Assembly (NCBI GenBank): GCA_958296065.1 | Contig: CATQHX010000021.1 | Span: 114,495 to 178,494 of the forward strand | Reading direction: 5' to 3' | Length of the DNA stretch: 64,000 nucleotides | Source of the DNA: Vicinamibacterales bacterium | GTDB taxonomy: Bacteria; Acidobacteriota; Vicinamibacteria; Vicinamibacterales; UBA8438 | Shown: positions 16,744 to 25,706 of the stretch, in pieces | How positions within the stretch are numbered: the first letter of the stretch is position 1 | Layout: each line of letters begins with the position of its first letter | The notes under the pieces: generated by a model | Seen by the model: the letters and a program-made list of their open reading frames with translations, nothing else | What the model was told of the DNA's origin: nothing | Databases searched by the model: none | Program-made: the position numbers and the translations under genes

Positions 16744-17768
16744 CGAGTTGCCTCCGCCACGGTCGCTGCGCTCGAAAGGCGCTGATCAAGGGGGATATGG
16801 TGGTCGCGGAAGCGTGACGACCACCAGTCCTTCAGCAGCCGCGATGGGAACCGGAACCCGTCGGTAGTGGTCTCGATGTAGCCGTCGTGCATCAGGACGT
16901 CAAGTACCTCCGCAATGCGGCTACGGACATCGTCGACGACCGGTGCGTAGCACTGTTCGAGACACCGCCTTGCGGTCGGTGTGAACCTCTCTCGCACGGC
17001 GGTTTCAGCGAGGATCTCCATGGCGACCGTGTAGCAGTCATCTTCCAGCCCCTCCTTGAGACGTGTCTGGTAGTGCACGAGGTCGTTCTGCCCCGACGGT
17101 CCGAGCAGCGCCGTGCGATAGACGGTGTCGACGTCCGCCACCGTCACCCGATCGCGCTTTTGCATGATGGTGAACTCCCACATGCGTGCGAAGAAGGACT
17201 GCACATGGTGGGGAATGCCAAGCCCGATCGCCTCGTACACGGCGTTGGCTACGCCGGCTTCAACCCGCAACGGGTGACGGCTGCTCGCGGCGAGGCGCTC
17301 GAAACATGCGATGCTGGCGTGACGGTCCCAGGGGCCCAGGCGCAGGGGATCGAGATGGTTGATGCGGTCCGGGATGCCGAGCCGTTGCACCAGGGGTGCG
17401 AGACCGATGCTGCCCGATGCGATGAGGACTGGAGAGCGGGCGTCGACCGCTTGCAGGGCACCGCGCAGCCAACTCAGGAACTCCTCAACTCGATGTGCGC
17501 CGTCATCGTGCTGGTCGAGCATTCGCTTGAGGAATATCGGCAGCTCGTCAATGACGAGGAGGACAGAATGGTCGTGTCTGGCGCAGTCGCGGATGAGCTG
17601 CTCGCCGTGCCGACGCCAGTTGCCCGCATTCAGGCCGGCGCGAATCTTCATGCGAAACTCGAGTGCGCTGACCTCCTCGACGTTCTCGGTGAACCAGCGC
17701 AGCCCGGCAGCGACACGTGAAGCGATTGGTCGAACCGGATGCAGGGCCTGTGCAACGTCGGCAATCAC
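16740..17768 (-). CDS. AAA+ ATPase lacking its P-loop (N-terminally truncated)
   Basis: A 342-residue frame from a GTG. It has a clear Walker B (VLLVIDELPIF, D74-E75), a sensor-like strand (PVLIASGSIGLAPLVQRLG), GPWDRHASIACF and a C-terminal winged-helix region ending FPSRLLKDWWSSRF. No Walker A exists in the frame or in the other frames upstream. A strong ribosome site (AGGAGG, 17792-17797) sits 7 bases before an ATG at 17784, but that ATG is out of frame with the ATPase. The simplest reading is a deletion that removed the P-loop part and shifted frame, leaving translation dependent on GTG 17768. The rest is free of stops, so the event is recent or the remnant is still used. Confidence 0.65.
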   Translation of the reverse strand: MIADVAQALHPVRPIASRVAAGLRWFTENVEEVSALEFRMKIRAGLNAGNWRRHGEQLIRDCARHDHSVLLVIDELPIFLKRMLDQHDDGAHRVEEFLSWLRGALQAVDARSPVLIASGSIGLAPLVQRLGIPDRINHLDPLRLGPWDRHASIACFERLAASSRHPLRVEAGVANAVYEAIGLGIPHHVQSFFARMWEFTIMQKRDRVTVADVDTVYRTALLGPSGQNDLVHYQTRLKEGLEDDCYTVAMEILAETAVRERFTPTARRCLEQCYAPVVDDVRSRIAEVLDVLMHDGYIETTTDGFRFPSRLLKDWWSSRFRDHHIPLDQRLSSAATVAEATR

Positions 17769-18131
17769 GTCCTCCGCGCAGCATTGGCATGCCTCCTGCG
17801 CTCAACCGTTTTGTTGAATCGTATAGTTCAGCAAATCTGTTGTCAATGGATTTGTTGAGTTTTCTGCGGGGGAGGGGCGAACGGGCCGCGACCGCCGACT
17901 GGAGGGGGCAACCCTTGTACCTGAGCCTGGGAAGCAGCCCGCCCTCGACAACCGCTTGCCGCACACCGGTCCATCTGCGTCCGCCGTCGGATCCGGTTCC
18001 GTGGCGGCCGGGGCCAGCGGAAGCACCCCACCGTCGCTATATCATCGATGCAAGGTGCCGTGTTGACCGACGAGGCAGCCTTGCGGAGAAGGACGCCGGT
18101 CGCTGCGGGGGCGATCAGAAGGAGGCGCGCG
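17769..18131. promoter_or_regulatory. Divergent intergenic region with operator-like half-sites
   Basis: This 363-base gap holds no convincing gene. On the minus strand it has TTGACA and, 15 bases later, TATACG, a promoter-like pair reading toward the ATPase genes. Three copies of a TTTGTTGA-type half-site surround it: TTTTGTTGAATC at 17809, its inverted variant TTCAGCAAATC at 17827, and GATTTGTTGAG at 17849. They form two overlapping inverted repeats across the promoter, suggesting operator sites. On the plus strand, tatatcat near 18039 could be the -10 of the quinoprotein gene. The remainder (about 17870-18030) shows nothing recognisable. Confidence 0.55.
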
Positions 18132-19841
18132 ATGAGAATCGGAACGCTGTCGTTGCTGCTCGCCGCTACCGTGGTCCTGGGCGCGAACGCAGTGCCGGTT
18201 CACGCGCAGGAGCGGCCGTTCACGCCGGTCACGCAGGAGATGCTGCTCGATCCGGATCCTGCCGACTGGATCAACTGGCGGCGCACCCTCGACGGGTGGG
18301 GCTACAGCCCGATGGACCAGATAGACACGGAGAACGCGCATCGGTTGCAGCTCGCCTGGTCCTGGGCTATCGGGACGGAGGGCCGGCCCGAGCCGAATCC
18401 GCTGGTCTACGACGGCGTCCTCTACATCGCCAGCCCGTTCGGCATCGTCGAGGCGCTCGACGCGGCCTCCGGGGAGCTGCTCTGGCGGTACCGGCACGAG
18501 CACGAGTCGGACGAGCTGGCCGGCATCGTTACCACCCGCAACCTCGCCATCTACGACGACAAGATCTATCTCACCACGGTCGACGCGCACATCGTGGCGC
18601 TCGACGCACGGACGGGCGACGTCGTCTGGAACGTCGCGGGCGCCGACTACCGGCTCGGTTTCCGCTACACCGCCGGTCCCATCGTCGTCGACGGGAAGGT
18701 CGTGGCCAGCACCAACGGCTGCGAGCGCTACCACGAGGCCAAGGAGATGCCTTGCTTCATCTCCGCGCGGGACGCGCAGACCGGTGAGGAGGTCTGGCGC
18801 ACCTCTACGGTGGCCCGGCCGGGCGAGCCGGGCGGCGACACCTGGGGCGACACCCCGCTGATGTTCCGCATCGGCGGCGACAGTTGGACGGCCGGCAGCT
18901 ACGACCCCGGCACGAACCTCATCTACTGGGCCACGGCGCAGGCCAAGCCGTGGGCGCGGTTCCAGCGCGGGCACTCCGGCGACGCCCTGTACACGAACAG
19001 CGTGCTCGCGCTCGACCCGGCCAGCGGAGAGATTGTCTGGTACAACCAGCTCCTGCCCGGCGAGACGCACGACATGGACGAGACGTTCGAGAACCTGCTC
19101 GTCGACCATGACGGGCGCCGGTCGCTCTTCAAGATGGGCAAGCTGGCGATTCTCTGGGAGCTCGACCGTGCCACCGGCCGCTTCCTGGCCGCCCACGACC
19201 TCGGATACCAGACAATTCTCGACGTCCATCCCGAGACCGGCGCCATCACCTACCGCCCCGGCATGATTCCGCAGGAAGGGGTGGAGCTGGAGTTCTGCCC
19301 GAGCGTGGCCGGCTTCAAGAGCTGGCGGTCGATGGCCTACCACCCGGACACGCAGGCGTTTTACGTGCCGCTGCTCGTGAGCTGCGAGCGGACCACCTTC
19401 GGGTCGGGGCCGGAGCTCGTCGAGGGCGGGGGCGGCGTCGGCATCTCGCGCCGCGCGCACCTGATGCACCCGGACCGTCCGGACGGGGTGGGGGAGTTCG
19501 TCGCCATCGACGTCGACGGCAACGTCCTGTGGCGGCATCGAACCCGCACCGCCATCGACAGCGCCGCGCTGACCACCGGCGGCGGCCTGGTGGTCGTCGG
19601 CGACTGGGACCGGAACCTGTACGTGCACGACGCCCGTTCGGGGGAGATTCTGTTCCGCACGCGGATGCCGAGCTCGGTGTCCGGGTTTCCCATCACCTAC
19701 GCGGTCGGTGGGCGGCAGTACCTGGCGATTCCGGTCGGGACGGATCCCTCGCTGTGGAGCGGCATCTCGGGGCAACTGACGCCGGAGAAGCAGCGTCCCG
19801 CCGGCGGGCACGGGATCTTCGTCTTCGCGCTGGCGGAGTGA
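18132..19841 (+). CDS. PQQ-binding beta-propeller quinoprotein dehydrogenase
   Basis: A 569-residue periplasmic protein with a signal peptide (LSLLLAATVVLGANAVPVHAQ). Repeated propeller blades such as LDAASGELLWRYRHE, LDARTGDVVWNVAGADY and LDPASGEIVWYNQ are characteristic of PQQ-dependent alcohol/methanol dehydrogenase-like proteins. There is no cytochrome c domain (no CxxCH), so electrons would go to a separate carrier or to quinone. The start at ATG 18132 has AAGGAGG 6 bases upstream; longer in-frame starts lack a signal peptide. No PQQ synthesis genes are nearby, and the substrate cannot be inferred. Confidence 0.85.
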   Translation: MRIGTLSLLLAATVVLGANAVPVHAQERPFTPVTQEMLLDPDPADWINWRRTLDGWGYSPMDQIDTENAHRLQLAWSWAIGTEGRPEPNPLVYDGVLYIASPFGIVEALDAASGELLWRYRHEHESDELAGIVTTRNLAIYDDKIYLTTVDAHIVALDARTGDVVWNVAGADYRLGFRYTAGPIVVDGKVVASTNGCERYHEAKEMPCFISARDAQTGEEVWRTSTVARPGEPGGDTWGDTPLMFRIGGDSWTAGSYDPGTNLIYWATAQAKPWARFQRGHSGDALYTNSVLALDPASGEIVWYNQLLPGETHDMDETFENLLVDHDGRRSLFKMGKLAILWELDRATGRFLAAHDLGYQTILDVHPETGAITYRPGMIPQEGVELEFCPSVAGFKSWRSMAYHPDTQAFYVPLLVSCERTTFGSGPELVEGGGGVGISRRAHLMHPDRPDGVGEFVAIDVDGNVLWRHRTRTAIDSAALTTGGGLVVVGDWDRNLYVHDARSGEILFRTRMPSSVSGFPITYAVGGRQYLAIPVGTDPSLWSGISGQLTPEKQRPAGGHGIFVFALAE

Positions 19842-19994
19842 CCAATGGGCGGACTGGCGTCGCAGCCGTACCGCCACGATAGTGTGAACGGGTACAGGAC
19901 GGAGTGGAGTTCGGGCGGCGCGGCCGGTTCGCTTGCACGCAATCGTCCTCGGACGGCTTCCGTGCACGGTTCGCTGGCGGTGTATTATTGGTGT

Positions 19995-20204
19995 ATGGCA
20001 CGCACTAACGTGGACGTCGACGATGAAGCCTGCGCAGCGGTCATGAGGCGGTACCGCTTGGCGACCAAGCGAGACGCCGTCAATTTTGCGCTGCGCTCAC
20101 TCGCATCGGAGCCCTTCACCCTTGAGGAAGCCCGTCGGATGCGCGGAGCCGGCTGGGACGGCGACCTCGACGAAATGCGCGGACGCAGCGATGATCCTCG
20201 TTGA
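19995..20204 (+). CDS. vapB: VapB-family antitoxin
   Basis: A 69-residue protein beginning MARTNVDVDDEACAAVMRRY, with TKRDAVNFALRSLA, the ribbon-helix-helix signature of VapB antitoxins. It binds DNA at its own promoter and neutralises VapC through its C-terminal tail. It overlaps the toxin gene by 14 bases. A tgtattatt element just before the ATG could be a -10 with a very short leader. Confidence 0.85.
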   Translation: MARTNVDVDDEACAAVMRRYRLATKRDAVNFALRSLASEPFTLEEARRMRGAGWDGDLDEMRGRSDDPR

Positions 20205-20580
20205 CACCTCCGCTTGGGTCGAGTACCTCCGAGACACGCGATCGCCGACATGCATTCGAGTCGGAGAGCTGCTCGGTGCCGACCTCGCCACGTGCGACGT
20301 CGTTCGCATGGAACTGCTGGCCGGAGCCCGGGACGAGCAGCACCGGCGCGATCTCCGAAGGCTCGTCGCGCGGGCCGCGCTGGTTCCGATGGAACCCGGC
20401 GACTTCGATCAGGCGGCAGCGCTCTATCGGCGGTGCCGCAGTCGGGGCGAAACCGTTCGCGTTCTCATCGACTGCCTGATCGGTGCGCTGGCCATTCGGA
20501 CTGATCTCTCGGTTCTCCACGCCGATGCCGACTTCGACGTGCTTGCAAGGCACACGCCGCTACGCGTCGACACGGCATGA
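20191..20580 (+). CDS. vapC: VapC PIN-domain ribonuclease toxin
   Basis: A 129-residue PIN domain. The expected acidic residues are present: D in MILVDTSAWVEYL, E in VVRMELLAGA, D in VLIDCLIGALA and D in LHADADFDVLA. It should be a metal-dependent RNase that stalls translation when freed from VapB. It overlaps vapB and looks intact, in contrast to the decayed vapBC at 52.8 kb. Confidence 0.88.
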   Translation: MILVDTSAWVEYLRDTRSPTCIRVGELLGADLATCDVVRMELLAGARDEQHRRDLRRLVARAALVPMEPGDFDQAAALYRRCRSRGETVRVLIDCLIGALAIRTDLSVLHADADFDVLARHTPLRVDTA

Positions 20581-20604
20581 GGGCGAAGGAACGGAAGGAG
20601 AAGC

Positions 20605-21510
20605 ATGGAAATGAGGAAACGGAGTCTCGTCGTCGCCCTGACGGCGTTCCTGATCGGTGGTGCGGCGGGTCCGGCCGGGGCCGAAGCGCGTGTGGAGCGG
20701 AACGTCGTCTTCGGGATGTACTCCGGGCTCGCGTTGCTGATGGACGTATACCACCCGGAGAGCCCCAACGGCTACGGCATCGTGTTCATCTCCGGGAGTG
20801 GCTGGACGCGGGAGCTGGGCCTGGACGCCACCCCGTTGAAGGAGAGCGGGCAGGAGGAGATCTACGCCCTGCCCCTGGCCGCGGCCGGGTACACGGTGTT
20901 CGGTATCAACCACCGCGCCTCGCCCCGCTTCCGGCATCCCGCGCATCTGGAGGACGCGCAGCGCGCGGTGCGGTTCGTGCGTCACCACGCGGACGAGTAC
21001 GGGATCGATCCGGACCGGATCGGCGCGATGGGCGGATCGTCGGGCGGCCATCTCGTCAGCCTGCTCGGTGTCCTCGACGGCAAGGGGACGGCAGAGGACG
21101 CCAGCCCGGTAAACCGGGAGAGTGCGAAGGTGCAGGTGGTCGTTGCCCGCGCCGCGCCGACGGATCTCACCCTCGCTGCGCCGGGGAGGGTCCACCCGCT
21201 GTTCGGCTTTCGCCGCTCCGAGCGCACGGACTCGGTGGAGCATCAGCGCTTCGTCGCCGCATCGCCCGTGTCTCACGTGAGCGCCGATGATCCGCCGGTG
21301 CTGCTCATCCACGGCGACGCCGACGAGGTCGTGCCGTACAAGAATGCCGAGGTCATGCAGGCGGCCTTGGAGAAGGCCGGCGTACCGGTCGACCTGCTGC
21401 GGGTTCCCGGCGCGGGGCACGGCCCGACCTTTCCGGGAGCGATGAATCCGCCGGACTACGTCGGTGCCATGATCGAGTGGTTCGATCGCTACCTACCCCC
21501 GCGCCGGTAG
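20605..21510 (+). CDS. Secreted alpha/beta-hydrolase (esterase/lipase-like)
   Basis: A 301-residue protein with a signal peptide (VVALTAFLIGGAAGPAGAEA). It has an oxyanion-hole segment FISGSGW, the nucleophile elbow GGSSGGHLVS, the acid in HGDADEVVPY and the histidine in VPGAGHG, giving a complete Ser-Asp-His triad. It resembles the BD-FAE/acetyl-esterase group. GGAAGGAG precedes the ATG by about 10 bases. It follows vapC by 24 bases but is probably unrelated in function. Confidence 0.85.
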   Translation: MEMRKRSLVVALTAFLIGGAAGPAGAEARVERNVVFGMYSGLALLMDVYHPESPNGYGIVFISGSGWTRELGLDATPLKESGQEEIYALPLAAAGYTVFGINHRASPRFRHPAHLEDAQRAVRFVRHHADEYGIDPDRIGAMGGSSGGHLVSLLGVLDGKGTAEDASPVNRESAKVQVVVARAAPTDLTLAAPGRVHPLFGFRRSERTDSVEHQRFVAASPVSHVSADDPPVLLIHGDADEVVPYKNAEVMQAALEKAGVPVDLLRVPGAGHGPTFPGAMNPPDYVGAMIEWFDRYLPPRR

Positions 21511-21647
21511 GTCGGTGCATCTCATGCGGAATCGCTATACCGGGCGACCTCGATCGTCAACCTGATGGCCCTGCAGCGGCTGGCGGTGGAAGCGCGGAGG
21601 GCGGGGGGCGTGCTCGCGGGCGGGATCGGTGACCGATTTCGAGAAGC

Positions 21648-22895
21648 TCAGTGCTCGGTCTCGGCCGGCGCGAGCCGAGGGTCGGACACGGGAAGCGTGG
21701 GGAACAGGTCGAGGAACGTCGTGTAGGCGACCACGAACAGGCTGAGCACGCCGGTCGTGACCAGGAGCTCCAGCAGGCCGAGCGGCACGCCCTCGCCGTG
21801 CCACAGCGACGGCGCGACGAGGATGAAGCGCTCCAGCCACATGCCGACGAAGGCGATGGCCGCCACCAGAGTCAGCCCGGGCGCCCAGGTCTTGACCGCG
21901 CGGCTCAGGAGCACGACGAACGGGACGGCGAACGCCATCGCGAACACGGCCAGCGCCACCGGCTCCCACGCCCCGTGCATTCGGTGGTAGATGAACTCGG
22001 TCTCCTCGGCGAGGTCGCCGTACCAGATCACCAGGTACTGCGACCAGAACAGGTACGCCCACAGGATGCAGAACCCGAACAGCAGCTTGCCGAGGTCGTG
22101 CATCTGGTGGCGCCCGACGTAGCCCGCTATGCCGAGCCGCCGGCGTCCCATGGCCGTGACGCCGGCCAGGAACGCCAAGCCGATCAGCAGGTTCCCGATG
22201 AAGTAATAGCCGCCGAGCAGCGTCGAGAACCAGTGCGGATCGAGCGACATGACGAAGTCGAAGGCGATCAGGGTGAACACCCAGCCGTAGGCGACCAGCA
22301 CCGCCACGGCCCAGCGGCTCTGCCGGCGCTGCCCGATCGCCCGCTCCGAGTCGATGCCCTGCCAGCCGGCGATCAGCCGCGCTGCGACGCCGGTGGCGGG
22401 CCGCTCCCCCGACTCGTGCAACATGCCGATGTCCGGCCGGACCGAGCGGTAGACGTAGCGCAGGCTGAAGCCGCCGAGCACCAGAAACGCCAGCAGTTCT
22501 CGCGTCACGAAGAAGGGGATGTTCAGCCAGGGGGCCTTCGCCTCGACCGGTTCGTGCACCCACGGCGCCCAGGCGGCGGTGCCTGCGAGCAGGACCAGCA
22601 GCAGCACGAAGGCAACCGGCAGGAATGCGACGGTCGCCTCGGCGACGCGCTTGAGCGGGCGGCCCCAGCGGGCGGAGGTCACCTGCAGGATGCACGAGAG
22701 CACCACGCCCGCCTGCGCCAGCCCGCCGAAGAAGAGGAAGTTGACCAGCAGCGCCTGCCACGCGCGAACGCCGTCGAGCACGAGGCCGACCAGGAAGGCG
22801 AATCCTCCGAGGGCCGCCAGACCGAGCAGGAAGCGCCGGATTCCGAGTGGCAGCAACGGGGCCGCCGCCGGGGGCGCGAGCGACTCGCCGTTCAC
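21648..22895 (-). CDS. actF: Alternative complex III integral membrane subunit ActF
   Basis: A 415-residue polytopic membrane protein of about ten helices, of the NrfD-like quinone-binding kind seen in ActC/ActF (FRILWAYLFWSQYLVIWYG-like segment near the middle). ActF is the second quinol-binding membrane subunit of ACIII, which oxidises quinol and reduces cytochrome c or passes electrons to the terminal oxidase. The GTG start overlaps the actE stop (GTGA 22892-22895). It is the last gene of the operon; no actG or oxidase genes follow. Confidence 0.85.
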   Translation of the reverse strand: MNGESLAPPAAAPLLPLGIRRFLLGLAALGGFAFLVGLVLDGVRAWQALLVNFLFFGGLAQAGVVLSCILQVTSARWGRPLKRVAEATVAFLPVAFVLLLVLLAGTAAWAPWVHEPVEAKAPWLNIPFFVTRELLAFLVLGGFSLRYVYRSVRPDIGMLHESGERPATGVAARLIAGWQGIDSERAIGQRRQSRWAVAVLVAYGWVFTLIAFDFVMSLDPHWFSTLLGGYYFIGNLLIGLAFLAGVTAMGRRRLGIAGYVGRHQMHDLGKLLFGFCILWAYLFWSQYLVIWYGDLAEETEFIYHRMHGAWEPVALAVFAMAFAVPFVVLLSRAVKTWAPGLTLVAAIAFVGMWLERFILVAPSLWHGEGVPLGLLELLVTTGVLSLFVVAYTTFLDLFPTLPVSDPRLAPAETEH

Positions 22896-23470
22896 CGAGC
22901 TTCCGCCTCCGGTTGCGGCTCCGCGGAGCCGAGCGTACCCAGGTAGTGGACCAGCGCCCAGCGTTCGTCGACGCTCAGCGCGTCGCCGAAGCGCGGCATG
23001 TTGCGGCCCCCCTCGCGGATGATGCTGTAGACGAACCCGTCCGGGTAGTTGAGGACGTGCCGCGCGGTCAGCGGCGGCATCCGCCGGTAGTGATGGGCCA
23101 GTTCGCCGTCTCCGTCGCCTTCGTCACCGTGGCAGAGCGCGCAGTACGCGTCGTACAGCGCCTTGCCCTCGGCGAGCGTCTCGGGGGTCTCGTCGAGCGG
23201 GTTCGTCAGTGCCGTGCGCGCCTCGCGCCGGTTCATGATGCGGGGCGCGTCGACCGCCATCGAACGTGCGGGGGCTGGGCGCGCCTCGGTCTGCGGCAGC
23301 ACTGCCGGGCCGGTCCACATGTTGCGGATCCAGGTGCGCGTTTCCGGATCCCGCGGCGTGTCCTGCGGGGCGCACGCCGCCGCGCCCAAGGAGACGAGCA
23401 ACGCCGCCGTCGCGAGGACGTTCGGGACCCGGTGACCGATTGTTGTCCGGCGGCCTGACCTGTCAATCAT
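22892..23470 (-). CDS. actE: Alternative complex III monohaem cytochrome c lipoprotein ActE
   Basis: A 192-residue lipoprotein precursor. A hydrophobic signal ends in the lipobox-like LGAAAC, followed by one haem site CALCHGD and a distal methionine in GGRNMPRFGDAL, the usual His/Met ligation of class I cytochromes. It is the mobile or docking cytochrome of ACIII at the outer face of the membrane. The start overlaps the actD end by 8 bases. Confidence 0.9.
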   Translation of the reverse strand: MIDRSGRRTTIGHRVPNVLATAALLVSLGAAACAPQDTPRDPETRTWIRNMWTGPAVLPQTEARPAPARSMAVDAPRIMNRREARTALTNPLDETPETLAEGKALYDAYCALCHGDEGDGDGELAHHYRRMPPLTARHVLNYPDGFVYSIIREGGRNMPRFGDALSVDERWALVHYLGTLGSAEPQPEAEAR

Positions 23471-23969
23471 CCGTTCGCACCTCGATGGCGCCGGCGTTCG
23501 CCAGCAGCGACCGCGCCGCCGCGACCTGCGACTCGTCGCAGGTGATCTCCACCCCGAAGCAGTTGTTGCTGAACCGCGGGTCGCCGAGGTGTCTGCGTTT
23601 GAACCGCGGCAGTCCGGTCAACAGGAGGAAGCCGAGCATGCCGAAGATCGCGCCGAACAGGATCGTCAGCTCGAACGCGATCACCACGAAGGCCGGAATC
23701 GAGAACAGCGGCTTGCCCCCGGTGATGAGCGGCCAGGCCGAGACCGTGTAGATCGGCAGCGAGAACCCGGCCGTGCAGCCGAGCAGCGCGCCGACCAGCG
23801 TGAACAGCCGTACGGGGCTCACGCGCGCGCCCATGAGTTGCTCCAGGGTGTGGTCCGGGGCCGGCGAGAAGGCGTCGACCCGGGCCAGCCCGGCGTCCTG
23901 CGCCATCGCCACCGCCACCGCCGCCTTCGCTGGCTCGTCGTACACGCCCAGGATCCGCGTAGTGCTCAT
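23463..23969 (-). CDS. actD: Alternative complex III subunit ActD (DUF3341)
   Basis: A 168-residue protein with two transmembrane helices (LFTLVGALLGCTAGF and AFVVIAFELTILFGAIFGML) and the DUF3341 signature, including RFKRRHLGDPRF and NNCFGVEI. It anchors at the cytoplasmic side of the ACIII membrane part. It lies 30 bases after actC. Confidence 0.92.
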   Translation of the reverse strand: MSTTRILGVYDEPAKAAVAVAMAQDAGLARVDAFSPAPDHTLEQLMGARVSPVRLFTLVGALLGCTAGFSLPIYTVSAWPLITGGKPLFSIPAFVVIAFELTILFGAIFGMLGFLLLTGLPRFKRRHLGDPRFSNNCFGVEITCDESQVAAARSLLANAGAIEVRTDD

Positions 23970-23999
23970 CGTTCTCTGATCGCTCGTGCCGCGACTTCT

Positions 24000-25706
24000 C
24001 TAACGTTCGTGCCGCGATTGCATGAACTCGATGCCCTCGGCGAGCACGTTGCGCCAGGCGCGGTCCACGTCGCGGTCGAAGTGTCCGTCGTACTCGCGGA
24101 CGGTCTGCATCAGCGACTCCAGCCACTGGTCGTACAGCTCGAAGCCGATGTCGAGGTCGTGCTTGCCGTGCCGGCGTGCGACCCGGTCCAGTTCCTCGAG
24201 CTCGTCGACCGGCGCACCGGACATGTTGGTCATCAACGACAGCGAGTCGGCGAGCATCTTCTTCTGGTGGGCGAAGTCGGTGTGCTTGAACTTCTCGCGC
24301 ACCTGCTCGCTCGAGGCCAGGAACAGCTCGTAGAAGCGGTCCAGGAACCCGTGCTTCGACAGGCAACGCGCCAGGCTGTCGTCGAAGACCTCCGCATGTG
24401 CCGAGCCCTCCTTCATCTCCGTGATGGACACGGCCGGGAAGTTCTTGATGAAGATGAGGAACAGCAGGAAGAAGAGCGAGAAGCTGCCGACGGTGATGGC
24501 GCCTTCCACCCAGGTCGGCTCGTAGAGGCCGGTCCAGTTGGCCGGGTCGAAGTCGTGCGACAGCGACGTGACGATGATGACGAAGCGCTCGAGCCACATC
24601 CCGATATTGATGAAGATCGAGATGACGAACAGGGCCGCCAGGTTCGTCCGGACGCGCTTGAAGAAGAGCAGCAGCGGAACGACGACGTTGCAGCCGAGCA
24701 TGCCCCAGGTGAAGAGGCGGTACTCGCCGAACATCCGGTTGTAGAACGTTCCCTGCTCGAACGGGTTGCCGCTGTACCAGGCCACGAAGAACTCGGTCAG
24801 GTAGGCATAGCCGACGATGAGCGACGTGACGATGATTAGCTTCGCCAGGTTCTCGAAGTGCCGGATGGTTATGTACTCCTCTATCCCCAGCAGCTTGCGC
24901 AGCGGGATCAGCAGCGTGATCACCATCGCCAGACCCGAGAAGATGGCGCCGGCGACGAAGTAGGGGGCGAAGATCGTGCTGTGCCATCCCGGCAGGATGG
25001 ACATCGCGAAGTCCCACGAGACGACGCTGTGCACCGAGACCACGAGCGGGGTGGCCAGGGCCGCGAAGAAGCCGTACAGCGCGCCGTAATGGATCCACTG
25101 CCGGGTCGAGCCGCGCCAGCCCAGGGCGAGGGCGCGGTAGATCGGCTTGCGCCAGTCGGTGCAGCGGTCGCGCGCGGCGGCGACGTCCGGAATGAGCCCC
25201 AGGAACAGGAACATCGCGCTCACCGTCAGGTAGGTGGTGATCGCGAAGACGTCCCACACCAGCGGCGACTGGAAGTTGACCCAGAGCTGGCGCTCGTTCG
25301 GATACGGGATCAGCCAGTAGAAGAACCAGGGGCGGCCGATATGGATGATCGGAAAGAGCCCCGCGGTCATGACCGCAAAGACCGTCATCGCCTCCGACGC
25401 CCGCGCCACCGAGGTGCGCCACTTGGCCCGGAACAGGAACAGGACCGCGGAGATGAGGGTGCCGGAGTGGGCGATGCCGACCCAGAAGACGAAGTTCGTG
25501 ATGTAGATGCCCCAGAGCATCGGGTGCTCGTAGCCCGCCACGCCGAGGCCGAGCCGCCACTGCACGGAGAACGCGTAGGCGCCCAGGGCGAGGCCGCCGA
25601 GGATCAGCGCCAGCGAGGCGAAGTACGCCCGTCCCGGCGGCTGCATCGTCCGCAGGATGTCGGCGTCGATCCGCCCGTAGTTGATCGCGTGGTCCGCCAC
25701 GCTCAC
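24000..25706 (-). CDS. actC: Alternative complex III quinol-binding subunit ActC fused to a globin domain
   Basis: A 568-residue protein. Residues 1 to about 430 are a ten-helix NrfD/PsrC-type membrane subunit (for example WGIYITNFVFWVGIAHSGTL, FVVIVTSLSHDF-like and FLIFIKNFPAVSI segments). Residues about 442-568 (24000-24383) are an extra soluble domain with a bacterial globin pattern: RFYELFLASSEQVREKF, then KHTDF with the CD-corner phenylalanine, the probable proximal histidine H513 (RRHGKHDLDI) and AWRNVLAEGIEFM. The frame is continuous with no stop or shift at the join. The GTG start overlaps the actB stop (25703-25706). ActC normally ends near the last helix, so the globin is an addition. 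It would sit on one face of the complex and could bind O2, NO or sulfide; its role is inference. Confidence 0.85.
   Translation of the reverse strand: MSVADHAINYGRIDADILRTMQPPGRAYFASLALILGGLALGAYAFSVQWRLGLGVAGYEHPMLWGIYITNFVFWVGIAHSGTLISAVLFLFRAKWRTSVARASEAMTVFAVMTAGLFPIIHIGRPWFFYWLIPYPNERQLWVNFQSPLVWDVFAITTYLTVSAMFLFLGLIPDVAAARDRCTDWRKPIYRALALGWRGSTRQWIHYGALYGFFAALATPLVVSVHSVVSWDFAMSILPGWHSTIFAPYFVAGAIFSGLAMVITLLIPLRKLLGIEEYITIRHFENLAKLIIVTSLIVGYAYLTEFFVAWYSGNPFEQGTFYNRMFGEYRLFTWGMLGCNVVVPLLLFFKRVRTNLAALFVISIFINIGMWLERFVIIVTSLSHDFDPANWTGLYEPTWVEGAITVGSFSLFFLLFLIFIKNFPAVSITEMKEGSAHAEVFDDSLARCLSKHGFLDRFYELFLASSEQVREKFKHTDFAHQKKMLADSLSLMTNMSGAPVDELEELDRVARRHGKHDLDIGFELYDQWLESLMQTVREYDGHFDRDVDRAWRNVLAEGIEFMQSRHER

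Noticed and set aside
17548..17784. Frame starting at the well-placed ATG 17784
   Set aside because: Its product is Arg/Cys/Pro-rich without family features and runs across the ATPase in another frame; it is better read as a deletion footprint.
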